Shown here: positions 26,871 to 35,262 of the stretch, in pieces
Layout: every line of letters begins with the position of its first letter
Position numbering within the stretch: position 1 is the first letter of the stretch
Assembly (NCBI GenBank): GCA_964195945.1
Contig: CAXMRC010000082.1
Span: 32,188 to 96,187, forward strand
Direction of reading: 5' to 3'
DNA from: JAAETI01 sp964195945
GTDB lineage: Bacteria; Actinomycetota; Acidimicrobiia; Spongiisociales; UBA5794
DNA length: 64,000 bases
Translations under genes and position numbers: made by a program
Notes under the pieces: generated by a model
The model's input: only the letters and a program-made list of their open reading frames with translations
The model's database searches: none
What the model was told of the DNA's origin: nothing

Positions 26871-27048
26871 GGAGCAAGACCGCGCCAACAGCGAAATCCG
26901 GTGTGAATCCGGTGCTGTCCCGCAACTGTGAATCCCCTCGGGGTAAGCCAGGACGCCTGTCGGAACGGTGACGAACGAGCCTCGGATGAAGGTATACGTC
27001 GTCGGCATCGGCCGACCCCCAAACCTTCATCCTCCGCAACGGAGGATG
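26871..27048 (+). promoter_or_regulatory. Cobalamin riboswitch with translational expression platform
   Basis: Conserved aptamer segments include AACAGCGAAATCCGGTG, GTGCTGTCCCGCAACTGTGA, the paired CCCCTCGGGG region, and GTAAGCCAGGACGCCTGTC. Downstream, GGATGAAGGT (26984-26993) pairs perfectly with ACCTTCATCC (27023-27032) and would leave the ribosome site free. The rival hairpin CATCCTCCG (27028-27036) with CGGAGGATG (27040-27048) holds both GGAGG and the ATG of btuF. The two structures share 27028-27032 and cannot coexist. An inner stem GTCGGC/GCCGAC (27001-27016) sits in the antisequestor loop. Confidence 0.9.
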
Positions 27049-28056
27049 ATTTTCTTGTTGAAGACCAGATTGGCGATTGCGCTTGCGGCGCTGGCACTAC
27101 TTGCGACGGCGTGCGGCGACTCCGCCGGCGCCGCGACAACAAGCGCCCCATCAACCACACAGGCGGCGGTCGCAGTCACGACCAGCACGGTCACACCAAC
27201 CACCACCGAGGCACCTTCGGGTTTTCCAGTCACCGTCTCAGCTTCCAACGGCGACATCGCACTTCCGGCAATGCCGACGAAGATCGTTTCGTTGTCGGCG
27301 TCGCACACCGAGATGCTCTTCGCCATCGGTGCCGGGGGGCAGGTTTTGGCAGTCGATGCGTTCTCGAACTACCCGGCCGAGGCCCCCATGACCGATCTCA
27401 CCGGGTTTGCTCCCAACATCGAAGCAATCGTTGGCTATGAAACAGATCTCGTCGTCACCGACGGTGACTGGGACGGGGCCAGTATGGGGGCGCTCAGCAA
27501 CCTGGGCGTTCCCGTTTTGATTCTCCCCGCGGCAGCAGGTCTCGACGACGTCTACACGCAGATCGAGCAACTCGGTGCGGCGACCGGCCACATCGCCGAG
27601 GCAGCCGCGCTGGTCGGGCAAATGCAGGAGGAAGTCGAGGGAATCCTCAGCTCGCTCCCCGATCTTGATGAACCGCTTACGTTTTATCACGAGCTCGACG
27701 CGACGTATTACTCGGTGACAAGCGAGACGTTCATCGGCCAGTTGTACGCATCGATGGGCTTGATCAATATTGCTGATGCCGTTGGAGACGGCAGCTTTGG
27801 CTATCCCCAACTGTCGGAGGAGTACATCCTCGAACAGAACCCTGACCTCATCCTTCTCGCTGATACCGTCTGTTGTGCAATGTCTGTTGGCTCACTGGCA
27901 CAGCGACCCGGATGGGCTGCGCTCGCCGCAGTCCAGAACAGAGCAGTGGTCGAGCTCAACGATGACACCGCGTCGCGGTGGGGGCCCCGCATCGTTGACC
28001 ACATGCAGGCCATCGCAGACGCAATCGCTTCTTTCTCTGTGACGCTTGATGACTGA
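27046..28056 (+). CDS. btuF: Cobalamin-binding lipoprotein (BtuF-like)
   Basis: Periplasmic-type binding protein of about 336 residues. The lipoprotein signal MIFLLKTRLAIALAALALLATAC is followed by a Thr/Ala linker and a class III binding domain beginning ALPAMPTKIVSLSASHTEMLFAIGAG, as in BtuF/FhuD proteins. The upstream riboswitch identifies the ligand as a corrinoid. The ATG 27046 overlaps the sequestering hairpin. It is followed by permease and ATPase genes with short overlaps. Confidence 0.9.
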   Translation: MIFLLKTRLAIALAALALLATACGDSAGAATTSAPSTTQAAVAVTTSTVTPTTTEAPSGFPVTVSASNGDIALPAMPTKIVSLSASHTEMLFAIGAGGQVLAVDAFSNYPAEAPMTDLTGFAPNIEAIVGYETDLVVTDGDWDGASMGALSNLGVPVLILPAAAGLDDVYTQIEQLGAATGHIAEAAALVGQMQEEVEGILSSLPDLDEPLTFYHELDATYYSVTSETFIGQLYASMGLINIADAVGDGSFGYPQLSEEYILEQNPDLILLADTVCCAMSVGSLAQRPGWAALAAVQNRAVVELNDDTASRWGPRIVDHMQAIADAIASFSVTLDD

Positions 28057-29101
28057 TCGCACCGAGCTCGCAGCTCCCCGCGTTGGCTGGAAGTGGTGGT
28101 TCGGTGCGACGGCTGTCCTCTTGGCCTCGATACTCGCCGGGGCGATGATCGGTCCTGCAGACATCGGTTTTGTCGATGCGACCAAAGCCCTGATCGACCT
28201 GCTGCCGGGCATCGAAGTCGGCACCGACCTGTCGGAGCTTGAACTCGGGATCCTGCAGATAGTGCGATTCCCCCGAGTGATTCTCGGGGTACTAGTCGGC
28301 GCGGCGCTGGCAGTTAGTGGCGCTGCCTATCAGGGCGTCTTTCGTAATCCGCTTGCCGACCCCTATCTGCTTGGGGTGGCGGCGGGCGCGGGGCTGGGGG
28401 CCACCCTCGCCATCGTGTCGGTCGGTGCGGGAGCCGACAGCGTTGTCCCCATCATCCCGGCCGCCGCGTTTGCCGGAGCGATCGTCGGCGTTCTCCTCAG
28501 TTACGGTCTGGGCCGCACCGTTGGGGGCACCCGCACTGTCACCTCTTTGATCCTTGCCGGGGTCGCAGTTGCAGCATTTCTCACCGCAATCCAGACTTTC
28601 GTTCAACAGCGCAACGCCGAAACATTGCGAGAGGTGTACGACTGGATCTTGGGTCGTTTAGCAACGACAGGATGGGACGATGTTCGGCTGATTCTTCCCT
28701 ATATGGTTGTGAGCGCCGTCGGCATCTTCGTGCACAGACGGGCTCTGGATGTCATGGCGGTTGGTGACGAAGAAGCCGCCTCTCTGGGACTCCAGGTAGG
28801 CCGCACCCGTCTCTTGGTTGTGTTCTCGGCGACGCTTGGGGCCGCGGCCGCGGTGGCTGTCGCAGGTCTCATCGGATTCGTCGGCATCATCGTCCCTCAC
28901 GCGGTGCGACTCGTGGCCGGCACCTCCTACCGTCGGGTTCTGCCGCTATCGGCCCTACTGGGTGGAGCATTCCTCGTGCTCGCCGACATCATCGCCAGGT
29001 CCATTCTCGCCCCGGCCGAGATACCTATCGGCGTCGTGACGGCATTCCTCGGCGCACCATTCTTCGTTCTCGTCCTCCGTACCTCCAGGAGGGTCGCATG
29101 A
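28049..29101 (+). CDS. btuC: Cobalamin ABC transporter permease, FecCD family
   Basis: About 350 residues with about ten transmembrane segments. RFPRVILGVLVGAALAVSGAAYQGVFRNPLADPYLLGVAAGAGLGA is the FecCD signature and GFVGIIVPHAVRLVAGTSYRRVLPLSALLGGAFLVLADIIAR is the ATPase-contact region. ATG 28049 overlaps the end of btuF by 8 bp. It moves the corrinoid through the membrane. Confidence 0.93.
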   Translation: MTDRTELAAPRVGWKWWFGATAVLLASILAGAMIGPADIGFVDATKALIDLLPGIEVGTDLSELELGILQIVRFPRVILGVLVGAALAVSGAAYQGVFRNPLADPYLLGVAAGAGLGATLAIVSVGAGADSVVPIIPAAAFAGAIVGVLLSYGLGRTVGGTRTVTSLILAGVAVAAFLTAIQTFVQQRNAETLREVYDWILGRLATTGWDDVRLILPYMVVSAVGIFVHRRALDVMAVGDEEAASLGLQVGRTRLLVVFSATLGAAAAVAVAGLIGFVGIIVPHAVRLVAGTSYRRVLPLSALLGGAFLVLADIIARSILAPAEIPIGVVTAFLGAPFFVLVLRTSRRVA

Positions 29102-29889
29102 CAACGCGGCTCGCTGTTCGCAGCCTTGGGGTCAGTATCGACAAGGCAATTCTGCTCACAGGCATCGATCTCACAGTCGACCCTGGAGAGTGGCTGGGAT
29201 TGATCGGACCGAATGGGGCAGGGAAGACTACGTTCCTGCGCGCCGTGGCAGGCGTTATCGATTCGTTCGGAGCGGCGACTCTCGACGGCGATGATCTCGA
29301 CGAACTATCCGCTGTGCAGAGGGCCCGTCGGGTGGCTCTGGTTCCGCAGCGCCCGATCATTCCGCCGGGGATGGATGCGTTCTCCTACGTCTTGTTGGGT
29401 CGCACGCCACACCTCGGATACTTCGCATCCGAAGGACAACATGACGTCGAACTCGCCAGCGCCGCTCTCATCGAACTCGGCGTCGGCGATCTCAGCCACC
29501 GCGATATCACGACACTGTCCGGCGGCGAGCTGCAGCGAGTTGTCCTGGCAAGAGCCCTGGCCCAGGAACCAGAGATGCTGCTCCTCGACGAACCCACCTC
29601 GGCGCTCGACGTCGGCAACCAACAGCAGGTTCTCGAGGTCATCGATGGCCTGCGCTCCGCCCGCGGCCTTACCGTGGTGTCTGCGATCCACGACCTCACG
29701 CTCGCTGCCCAGTTTTGCGACCGGCTTGCGTTACTCGCAGATGGGAAGCTCGTGGCGACAGGAACACCCCACCAAGTACTCACAGAAGAAACCATTCGTG
29801 TTCACTACGACGCCAACGTGAATGTCATCTGGATCGATGACCAACTGGCTGTGATCCCAACCAGACAGCCTGCCATCGGCGAGGGCTAG
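29098..29889 (+). CDS. btuD: Cobalamin ABC transporter ATP-binding protein
   Basis: About 263 residues, coupled to btuC by ATGA. Walker A GPNGAGKTT, signature LSGGELQRVVLARAL, Walker B LLLDEPTSALD and His switch AIHDLTLAAQF are all present. The C-terminal IRVHYDANVNVIWIDDQLAVIP matches the BtuD/FecE class. Confidence 0.93.
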   Translation: MTTRLAVRSLGVSIDKAILLTGIDLTVDPGEWLGLIGPNGAGKTTFLRAVAGVIDSFGAATLDGDDLDELSAVQRARRVALVPQRPIIPPGMDAFSYVLLGRTPHLGYFASEGQHDVELASAALIELGVGDLSHRDITTLSGGELQRVVLARALAQEPEMLLLDEPTSALDVGNQQQVLEVIDGLRSARGLTVVSAIHDLTLAAQFCDRLALLADGKLVATGTPHQVLTEETIRVHYDANVNVIWIDDQLAVIPTRQPAIGEG

Positions 29890-29923
29890 CGATCGAGCCC
29901 GAGCATTGGCTAGCCTCGCGTCG

Positions 29924-30904
29924 ATGAAAGACTGGGATCGCCTCACCGAGGCCGGACAGATCCGCCGCATTCGTCCGCTGGCGATGACCGCTCTAGAGCG
30001 CTTCCCGATAGAACCGATCCGGCTCAGTCTTGTTGGTGGGTTTACCAACGTGATATTTCGCGTCGATACCGCAACAGGGCCGTATGCGCTGCGTGTCGAT
30101 CTTCACCAAGAACACTCCGACGACGACATCGCCATCGAACTGGCATGGCTGGCGTCGATCAACCGCGACACAGATCTCGATGTCTGTCGGTCTATCCCTA
30201 CCCGCGACGGCAGCCCCTACGTCTACGCCGTTGCCGATAACGTGCCGGGCGTGCGCAGATGCGTGCTCTTTGACTGGGTGCCGGGGCACCCTCTCGCCGA
30301 CAATCCCACCGAGCAGGCGTACCACCGGCTCGGGCTGCTCGCGGCGGGTCTACACCTGCACGGGAGTAGCTTCTCGCCACCTCATAGCCCGCTGACTTGG
30401 GACCGCGTCTTCTATTGGCCTGAAGAGGTCGACCCTGTGGTCATCTACAAACCGGAGATGGCTCACCACTTCACCAACGGCAGGAAAGAAACACTCGAGA
30501 GCGCTATCGCGGCAGCTGAGGCTGCCTTCGCCCGCCTCGACGCCGCGGCGGCCCAGGTGATCCACGGGGACCTGCATCCCTGGAACGTGCACGTCAGTCG
30601 ATCACGCGTAGTCGCGTTCGACTTCGAGGATGTCACGTGGGGCCACGCGGTTCAGGACATCGCCACCACGCTTTTCTACGACCGCACCAATCCCGCCTAC
30701 AACGACCTGCGGACTGCGTTCGAGGAGGGTTACCGAAGCGTCGCACCTTGGCCCGTGTCGTACGACGGTGAGTTGGAGCACTTCATGGCGGCGCGAACTC
30801 TGATGTTTATCAACTATGTCGCCAACCTCAGATCTGATCCCACCGAGTACTACACGACGGCATTCCCCCGGTTGGAGAACTTCCTCGCGCAGTGGGTTAC
30901 CTAG
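29924..30904 (+). CDS. APH-fold kinase (phosphotransferase enzyme family)
   Basis: About 326 residues. Catalytic loop VIHGDLHPWNVHV with HGD..N, the magnesium Asp in VVAFDFEDVTWG, and an N-lobe starting SLVGGFTNVIFRVDTATGPYALRV. The subfamily includes homoserine kinase-like and aminoglycoside kinase-like enzymes; the substrate is unknown. It sits directly after btuD with 34 bp and could be co-transcribed with the corrinoid genes. It overlaps the convergent membrane protein by 4 bp. Confidence 0.85.
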   Translation: MKDWDRLTEAGQIRRIRPLAMTALERFPIEPIRLSLVGGFTNVIFRVDTATGPYALRVDLHQEHSDDDIAIELAWLASINRDTDLDVCRSIPTRDGSPYVYAVADNVPGVRRCVLFDWVPGHPLADNPTEQAYHRLGLLAAGLHLHGSSFSPPHSPLTWDRVFYWPEEVDPVVIYKPEMAHHFTNGRKETLESAIAAAEAAFARLDAAAAQVIHGDLHPWNVHVSRSRVVAFDFEDVTWGHAVQDIATTLFYDRTNPAYNDLRTAFEEGYRSVAPWPVSYDGELEHFMAARTLMFINYVANLRSDPTEYYTTAFPRLENFLAQWVT

Positions 30905-31539
30905 TCGATGTCCGCGGCCTCTTCCCAATTCTCGCGGGCCTCGTTGAGCGCCGCGACCGCTACCACGACAGCCGCCGCCGGGTCAGCCCACCACCATCCG
31001 ACGTAAGCGTTGAGGGCAAGACCGACCAGAGTTGCCGTCGACAATATCCCGTCGAGAAACGTCATCGTTGCCTCTGACCGCAGCGGCGCCGAGTCGAGAT
31101 CCTCAGCCGTCTGCCGTTTCACCCAGGCGAGGCCGAACATCACGACCGCGGTAACGGCAAGATACGCGATACCCCATGGCGACTCCCCAGGGCGGCGACC
31201 GCTGATGAGGTCATTGGCTGCCGCGACCGCCAACACAACACCCAGCACAAGAAATGCCGTCGCGGTGAGCCGTAAGGCGAGCCTGGTTCGACCAGGGTGA
31301 TCCTCGGCGTGGCCGGGCAACAGGTGCCAGACGACCACGACTGAGGCAAAGACCTCGACTACCGAGACGGTTCCAAAGCCGATGAGCGCCAGTGATCCGG
31401 CCGCCGCTCCGAGAGCGATGGTCAGTACTGCCTCGCCAACGTTCCAACCAATAGTTCCGTATTCAAGACGGAGCGCTCGCCGCTGTAGCGCGGCGCGATT
31501 GGGGATGGGATCAGACACGGCCGCATCATGCCATGGCAT
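30901..31539 (-). CDS. Cation diffusion facilitator-like membrane protein
   Basis: About 212 residues with about six hydrophobic segments, starting RRALRLEYGTIGWNVGEAVLTIALGAAAGSLALIGFGTVSVVEVF. This N-terminal pattern with a Glu/Asp-containing second helix resembles short cation-efflux proteins without the cytosolic C-terminal domain. LRSEATMTFLDGILSTATLVGLALNAYVGWWWADPAAA matches the CDF helix V/VI region. The start may be GTG 31518 or ATG 31539. It lies convergent to the kinase gene. Confidence 0.78.
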   Translation of the reverse strand: MPWHDAAVSDPIPNRAALQRRALRLEYGTIGWNVGEAVLTIALGAAAGSLALIGFGTVSVVEVFASVVVVWHLLPGHAEDHPGRTRLALRLTATAFLVLGVVLAVAAANDLISGRRPGESPWGIAYLAVTAVVMFGLAWVKRQTAEDLDSAPLRSEATMTFLDGILSTATLVGLALNAYVGWWWADPAAAVVVAVAALNEARENWEEAADID

Positions 31540-31645
31540 TGGCTCAGCTCCCAAGCCGAAACGAACGGACCGCCACGCGACCAGCGCCTTGACGCCATCT
31601 CGATGGGTCAGTCGCTTCCGGGTTGACGATTTCGGTTGGGACCAT

Positions 31646-31665
31646 CTATCATCGATTATCAATTA
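31646..31665. promoter_or_regulatory. Operator (site B of the six-site regulon)
   Basis: Read on the minus strand it is TAATTGATAATCGATGATAG, which matches the shared element at GATAATCGATGAT. It is 236 bp upstream of livH, further than the other sites. It is the most divergent of the six complete copies. Confidence 0.6.
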
Positions 31666-31901
31666 CCGGGGCAATGCGAAGTCTTCAAGAAGGGCGTGCG
31701 TGTGAGGACCAAGAGAGGGACTCGGCTGGATTGCTACGAATCCAGACCCACTGACCCCACCGCCCGATTGCACCACATCGGCATCGAAGCGAAGCCCCCA
31801 GCACATCTCGTGCCCCTCCCCCGGATAGTCGCAACAAACAGACCATCGTCGCCCCGCTCGCATAGAGACCATCCCTCTACTTACCGCGGGAGCCGAGCCT
31901 G
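31666..31901. other. Leader region of the liv operon without a supported gene
   Basis: No protein-like reading frame or riboswitch motif was recognised in these 236 bp. The region could hold the liv promoter and a long 5' leader. GCGGGAG just before livH is its ribosome site. Confidence 0.5.
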
Positions 31902-32780
31902 ATGGACCTGGATTTCTTCAGCAAGGCGCTCGTAATCGGCCTGACCGAACATGCGCCGCTCGTGCTGGCCGCGATCGGCTTCTCCCTGCTGTATCGCCTC
32001 ACCGGCCTGATCAACGTTGCGTACTCCGAGACCATCACGCTCGGGGCCTATTTCGGGATGTGGCTCAACACCACGTTCAACCTGAACTTCTATGCGGTCC
32101 TGTTACCGGCAGGTCTAATGGCCGGACTGGTCAGCGTTGGCACTTACTTTGCCATCTTCCGTCCCGCAAAGCGGCGAAACGTGGGGAACCTGGAGTTGAT
32201 CATCATCTCGTTCGGGCTGTCGATCTTGCTCCGCCACGCCCTCCAGTTCGTCTTCGGCTACCCGGTTCGATTCTTCGACGTACCGCCCCCACACACCATC
32301 TTCGTGCTCGGTGTGGGAGTGGGCACGTTCCGTCTCCTTGCGGTCGCCAGTGTCGCCGTCCTTGCTCTCGCGCTCTATTGGTTCATCCAGCGATCGAGCT
32401 TCGGTCTCCAGATCAGGGCTCTTGCGAGCGACGAAGATCTCGCCCAAGCGAGCGGCATTCGCCCACTGTTCGTAACGGTGTTGATCTGGTTCATCGCCGG
32501 CATCGCTGGCGGCATGGCCGGCGCCTTCTACGGAGTCGGCTCGTCTGTCGCCCCACTGCTCGGCTGGCGACAGTTCCTGTTCATCTTCCTGGTGGTTGTG
32601 GTCGGCGGAAGAAAGGGCCTCGGAGGGGTCATCGTCACCGGTGTCCTGACCGGTATCGGGCTCGCCGCAATGACGCTCCAATTCGGTCAAGTGCTGTACG
32701 CCCAACTCGCACTCATCGTGGCCTTCGTGGTCCTGTTGAAGTGGCGCAGTAAGCGCACTGCGGAAACGGTGAAGGTGTAG
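31902..32780 (+). CDS. livH: Branched-chain amino acid-type ABC permease LivH
   Basis: About 292 residues, first permease of a Liv-type importer. GFSLLYRLTGLINVAYSETITLGAYFGMWL near the N-terminus and IRALASDEDLAQASGI in the cytoplasmic loop are family signatures. ATG 31902 follows GCGGGAG. Liv-type importers carry branched-chain amino acids but also many other acids and amides. The operator-linked context suggests a catabolic substrate. Confidence 0.9.
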   Translation: MDLDFFSKALVIGLTEHAPLVLAAIGFSLLYRLTGLINVAYSETITLGAYFGMWLNTTFNLNFYAVLLPAGLMAGLVSVGTYFAIFRPAKRRNVGNLELIIISFGLSILLRHALQFVFGYPVRFFDVPPPHTIFVLGVGVGTFRLLAVASVAVLALALYWFIQRSSFGLQIRALASDEDLAQASGIRPLFVTVLIWFIAGIAGGMAGAFYGVGSSVAPLLGWRQFLFIFLVVVVGGRKGLGGVIVTGVLTGIGLAAMTLQFGQVLYAQLALIVAFVVLLKWRSKRTAETVKV

Positions 32781-32782
32781 TC

Positions 32783-33733
32783 ATGAACCTCGACTGGCTA
32801 CACGCATTTCTCATCTCCGGCCTCTTTTCGGTTGTCGTGATCGTTGGCCTCGGCCTGCTGCTCCACCTTCAGCTGGGGCTGACCCGTATCGCCAACTTCG
32901 GTGTCGTCGGGTTCTTTGGCATCGGGATGTATTCGTTCGGTGTCCTCTTCACCAAGGTCGACTGGCCGTTCGGTGACTTGTGGGCATTCCTCATCTCGCT
33001 GGCGTTCGGAACTCTCGTCGCTGGCATAGCCGGCCTCCTCATTGGCTGGCTGATCGCCGATCTCGACGAGGACGGAGTCCTCGTTGGAACCCTCGGTTTC
33101 GCCACCGCCGTGTTCATCCTGGCGACAACCGAGCAGGACCTCACCGGTGGCGCCCTCGGTCTCGGCGGGCTCAAGTTCCCCTATGACATCGGATCGGTCA
33201 AGGCCAACGAATTCCTCTGGCTTGTGATAGTCAGCATCGTCGTGGCACTGATACTCCTGTACGTGCAGCGGATCCACCGCACACCATACGGCCGGTTACT
33301 CATCGCCATCGGCGCCAACGAACCGCTGGCCCGCAGCCTTGGAAAGGCGACGTTCCGTAACAAGATTTGGCTGTTTGCCGTCGGGTCTGCCGGCATGGGC
33401 CTCATCGGTGCGCTGTTCGGAGTGATGAAGCGCTTCCTTTCGCCGGAGAGTCTCGGTATCGATGTCACCTTGGCGGCAATGGTCGCATTGGTAATCGGCG
33501 GAACCGCGCGAGTCTGGGGTGCAGTGGTCGGTGGCTTCCTCGTCATTGGCTTCTTCGACATCGTCGTGCAGAGTTATCTGCCCCTCCCCAAGGAGTGGTA
33601 TGGACAGGCGATCCCAAATCTGAAACAAATCGTCTTTGGGGGGGTCTTGATCATGGTCCTTCTCTTCCGCCCCCTCGGGATCCTCGGCGACATGCGAAGA
33701 GACAAGCTGATGCGGAGGGTGCATGGTGAGTGA
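32783..33733 (+). CDS. livM: Branched-chain amino acid-type ABC permease LivM
   Basis: About 316 residues, second permease. GLGLLLHLQLGLTRIANFGVVGFFGIGMYSFGVL and the IGANEPLARSLGKATFRNKIWLFAVGSAGMGLIGALFG loop match LivM. It follows livH by 2 bp and overlaps livG by 11 bp. Confidence 0.9.
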   Translation: MNLDWLHAFLISGLFSVVVIVGLGLLLHLQLGLTRIANFGVVGFFGIGMYSFGVLFTKVDWPFGDLWAFLISLAFGTLVAGIAGLLIGWLIADLDEDGVLVGTLGFATAVFILATTEQDLTGGALGLGGLKFPYDIGSVKANEFLWLVIVSIVVALILLYVQRIHRTPYGRLLIAIGANEPLARSLGKATFRNKIWLFAVGSAGMGLIGALFGVMKRFLSPESLGIDVTLAAMVALVIGGTARVWGAVVGGFLVIGFFDIVVQSYLPLPKEWYGQAIPNLKQIVFGGVLIMVLLFRPLGILGDMRRDKLMRRVHGE

Positions 33734-34514
33734 AACGCAAACGGCGACCTTGACTCGCCCCCAAATCCATGTCCAGAATGCTGTCAAGAGCTTCAACGGC
33801 CGTGTCGTCGTCAAGATCGACGATCTGGTCCTGGGAGATCAGCCTATCGAGGGCTTGATCGGCCCGAACGGTGCAGGCAAGACAACGCTGATGCGGATGA
33901 TCATGCACTCGACCTCACTCGACACGGGAACCATCTCATTCCGCAATGAAAGTGTCGGCGACGTAGTCCTATCCGATCTGCCGACACACTGGATGGCGCC
34001 GCACGGGGTGGTCAAGAGCAACCAGGTCATTATGGATTTCGACAAGCTCACGATCCTCGATTCGATGCTGCTTTCGGTTTCGCAAGCCAAGTACGAGCAC
34101 CCACATCGAATCTTCGACGAGAAGACCGTATACAACAGCAGCATCGAGCACATCCACGAGTACATGGAGTTCTTCGAGCTTGGCGACCCGTACCGCTTCG
34201 CCGGCTCAGCTGGCGAGAAGAAGCTCCTCGACATCATCCGCTGTCTGCTTCTCCAGCCAAGATTCCTCCTTCTCGACGAGCCAACCGCCGGTCTTCCCGA
34301 GGAAGTGACTAGCAAAGTCGTCGAGATCGTCCGTGAACTGGCCACAGCAGGCACGGCAATCGTGATCGTCGAGCACGATTTGAACGTCATCTGGAACCTC
34401 TGCGATGAAGTCCACTTCATGGCAGAGGGATCAGTGGTACTGCATGGCAGTCCTGAGGAAATCCGACAGCACAAGACCGTTGTCGAGAAGTACCTGGGAG
34501 AGGGCCATGTCTGA
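33723..34514 (+). CDS. livG: Liv-type ABC transporter ATP-binding protein LivG
   Basis: About 263 residues. Walker A GPNGAGKTT, Walker B LLLDEPTAGLP and His switch VEHDLN are normal. The signature motif is unusual: where LSYGQQR or LSGG is expected it reads GSAGEKKLLDI. The central helical part is also longer than in most LivG (LTILDSMLLSVSQAKYEHPHRIF). It likely pairs with LivF as a heterodimer in which one ATP site is degenerate. Coupled to livM and livF. Confidence 0.88.
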   Translation: MVSETQTATLTRPQIHVQNAVKSFNGRVVVKIDDLVLGDQPIEGLIGPNGAGKTTLMRMIMHSTSLDTGTISFRNESVGDVVLSDLPTHWMAPHGVVKSNQVIMDFDKLTILDSMLLSVSQAKYEHPHRIFDEKTVYNSSIEHIHEYMEFFELGDPYRFAGSAGEKKLLDIIRCLLLQPRFLLLDEPTAGLPEEVTSKVVEIVRELATAGTAIVIVEHDLNVIWNLCDEVHFMAEGSVVLHGSPEEIRQHKTVVEKYLGEGHV

Positions 34515-35220
34515 AACCACGAACTCGGTGCTCGAGGTTCATGGCCTGCGCAGCGGTTATCACGGCGTCAACGTTCTCAAAGACATCGACCTAGAAGTCG
34601 GCAACGAGGTGTTCGCGATTCTCGGCGCCAACGGTGCCGGCAAGACCACGTTACTGGCGACACTCGCCCGGCTCATCCCCTCGACGGCCGGAAGCATTCT
34701 CTTCCGCGGTGACGATGCCACTCGCATCCCGGCTTTTGAGACTGCGGCGCGGGGCATGGGTTACGTTCCGCAGGAGCGTGGCGTGTTCGCCGAACTCACG
34801 GTTATGGAGAACCTCAGCATCGGGGCAATGGTCGGTAGCCGCTCCCGGGAGGAGCGCATGGAAGAGGTCTTCGAACTCTTCCCCGATCTGTCCAACCTCC
34901 ACAACCAGCTGGCCGGAACCCTCTCGGGCGGCGAGTCCCGCATGGTCGCCTGCGGCCGTGCCCTCATGCAGGACCCGGCCCTGCTGTTGCTCGACGAGCC
35001 GACGGCAGGCCTGTCACCACTGTATGTAGACATGTTCTTCGAGAAGATCACCGAAATCCACGAGACCAAGGGCGTAAGCATCATCCTCGCCGAGCAGAAC
35101 GCCACCAAGGCGCTCCAAGTGGCAGATCGGGTCATGGTGCTGAGCCTGGGAGAAGCGTTCGCTGTGGTGGACGCGGCCAACTTGACGACCGACCAGCTCA
35201 AGGAGGGGTACCGGATCTAG
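34507..35220 (+). CDS. livF: Liv-type ABC transporter ATP-binding protein LivF
   Basis: About 237 residues. Walker A GANGAGKTT, signature LSGGESRMVACGRAL, Walker B LLLLDEPTAGLSP and His region LAEQNATKAL (Gln/Asn in place of His-Asp, as in other LivF). ATG 34507 overlaps the livG stop by 8 bp. It drives import together with LivG. Confidence 0.9.
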   Translation: MSETTNSVLEVHGLRSGYHGVNVLKDIDLEVGNEVFAILGANGAGKTTLLATLARLIPSTAGSILFRGDDATRIPAFETAARGMGYVPQERGVFAELTVMENLSIGAMVGSRSREERMEEVFELFPDLSNLHNQLAGTLSGGESRMVACGRALMQDPALLLLDEPTAGLSPLYVDMFFEKITEIHETKGVSIILAEQNATKALQVADRVMVLSLGEAFAVVDAANLTTDQLKEGYRI

Positions 35221-35262
35221 ACGGCAACCCGAGCAAAGAGAACAAAGCAAAGGGAGAAATGT

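Noticed and set aside
31636..31902. 88-codon plus-strand frame in the liv leader
   Set aside because: Composition is not protein-like, it contains the operator, and it runs into the livH start.
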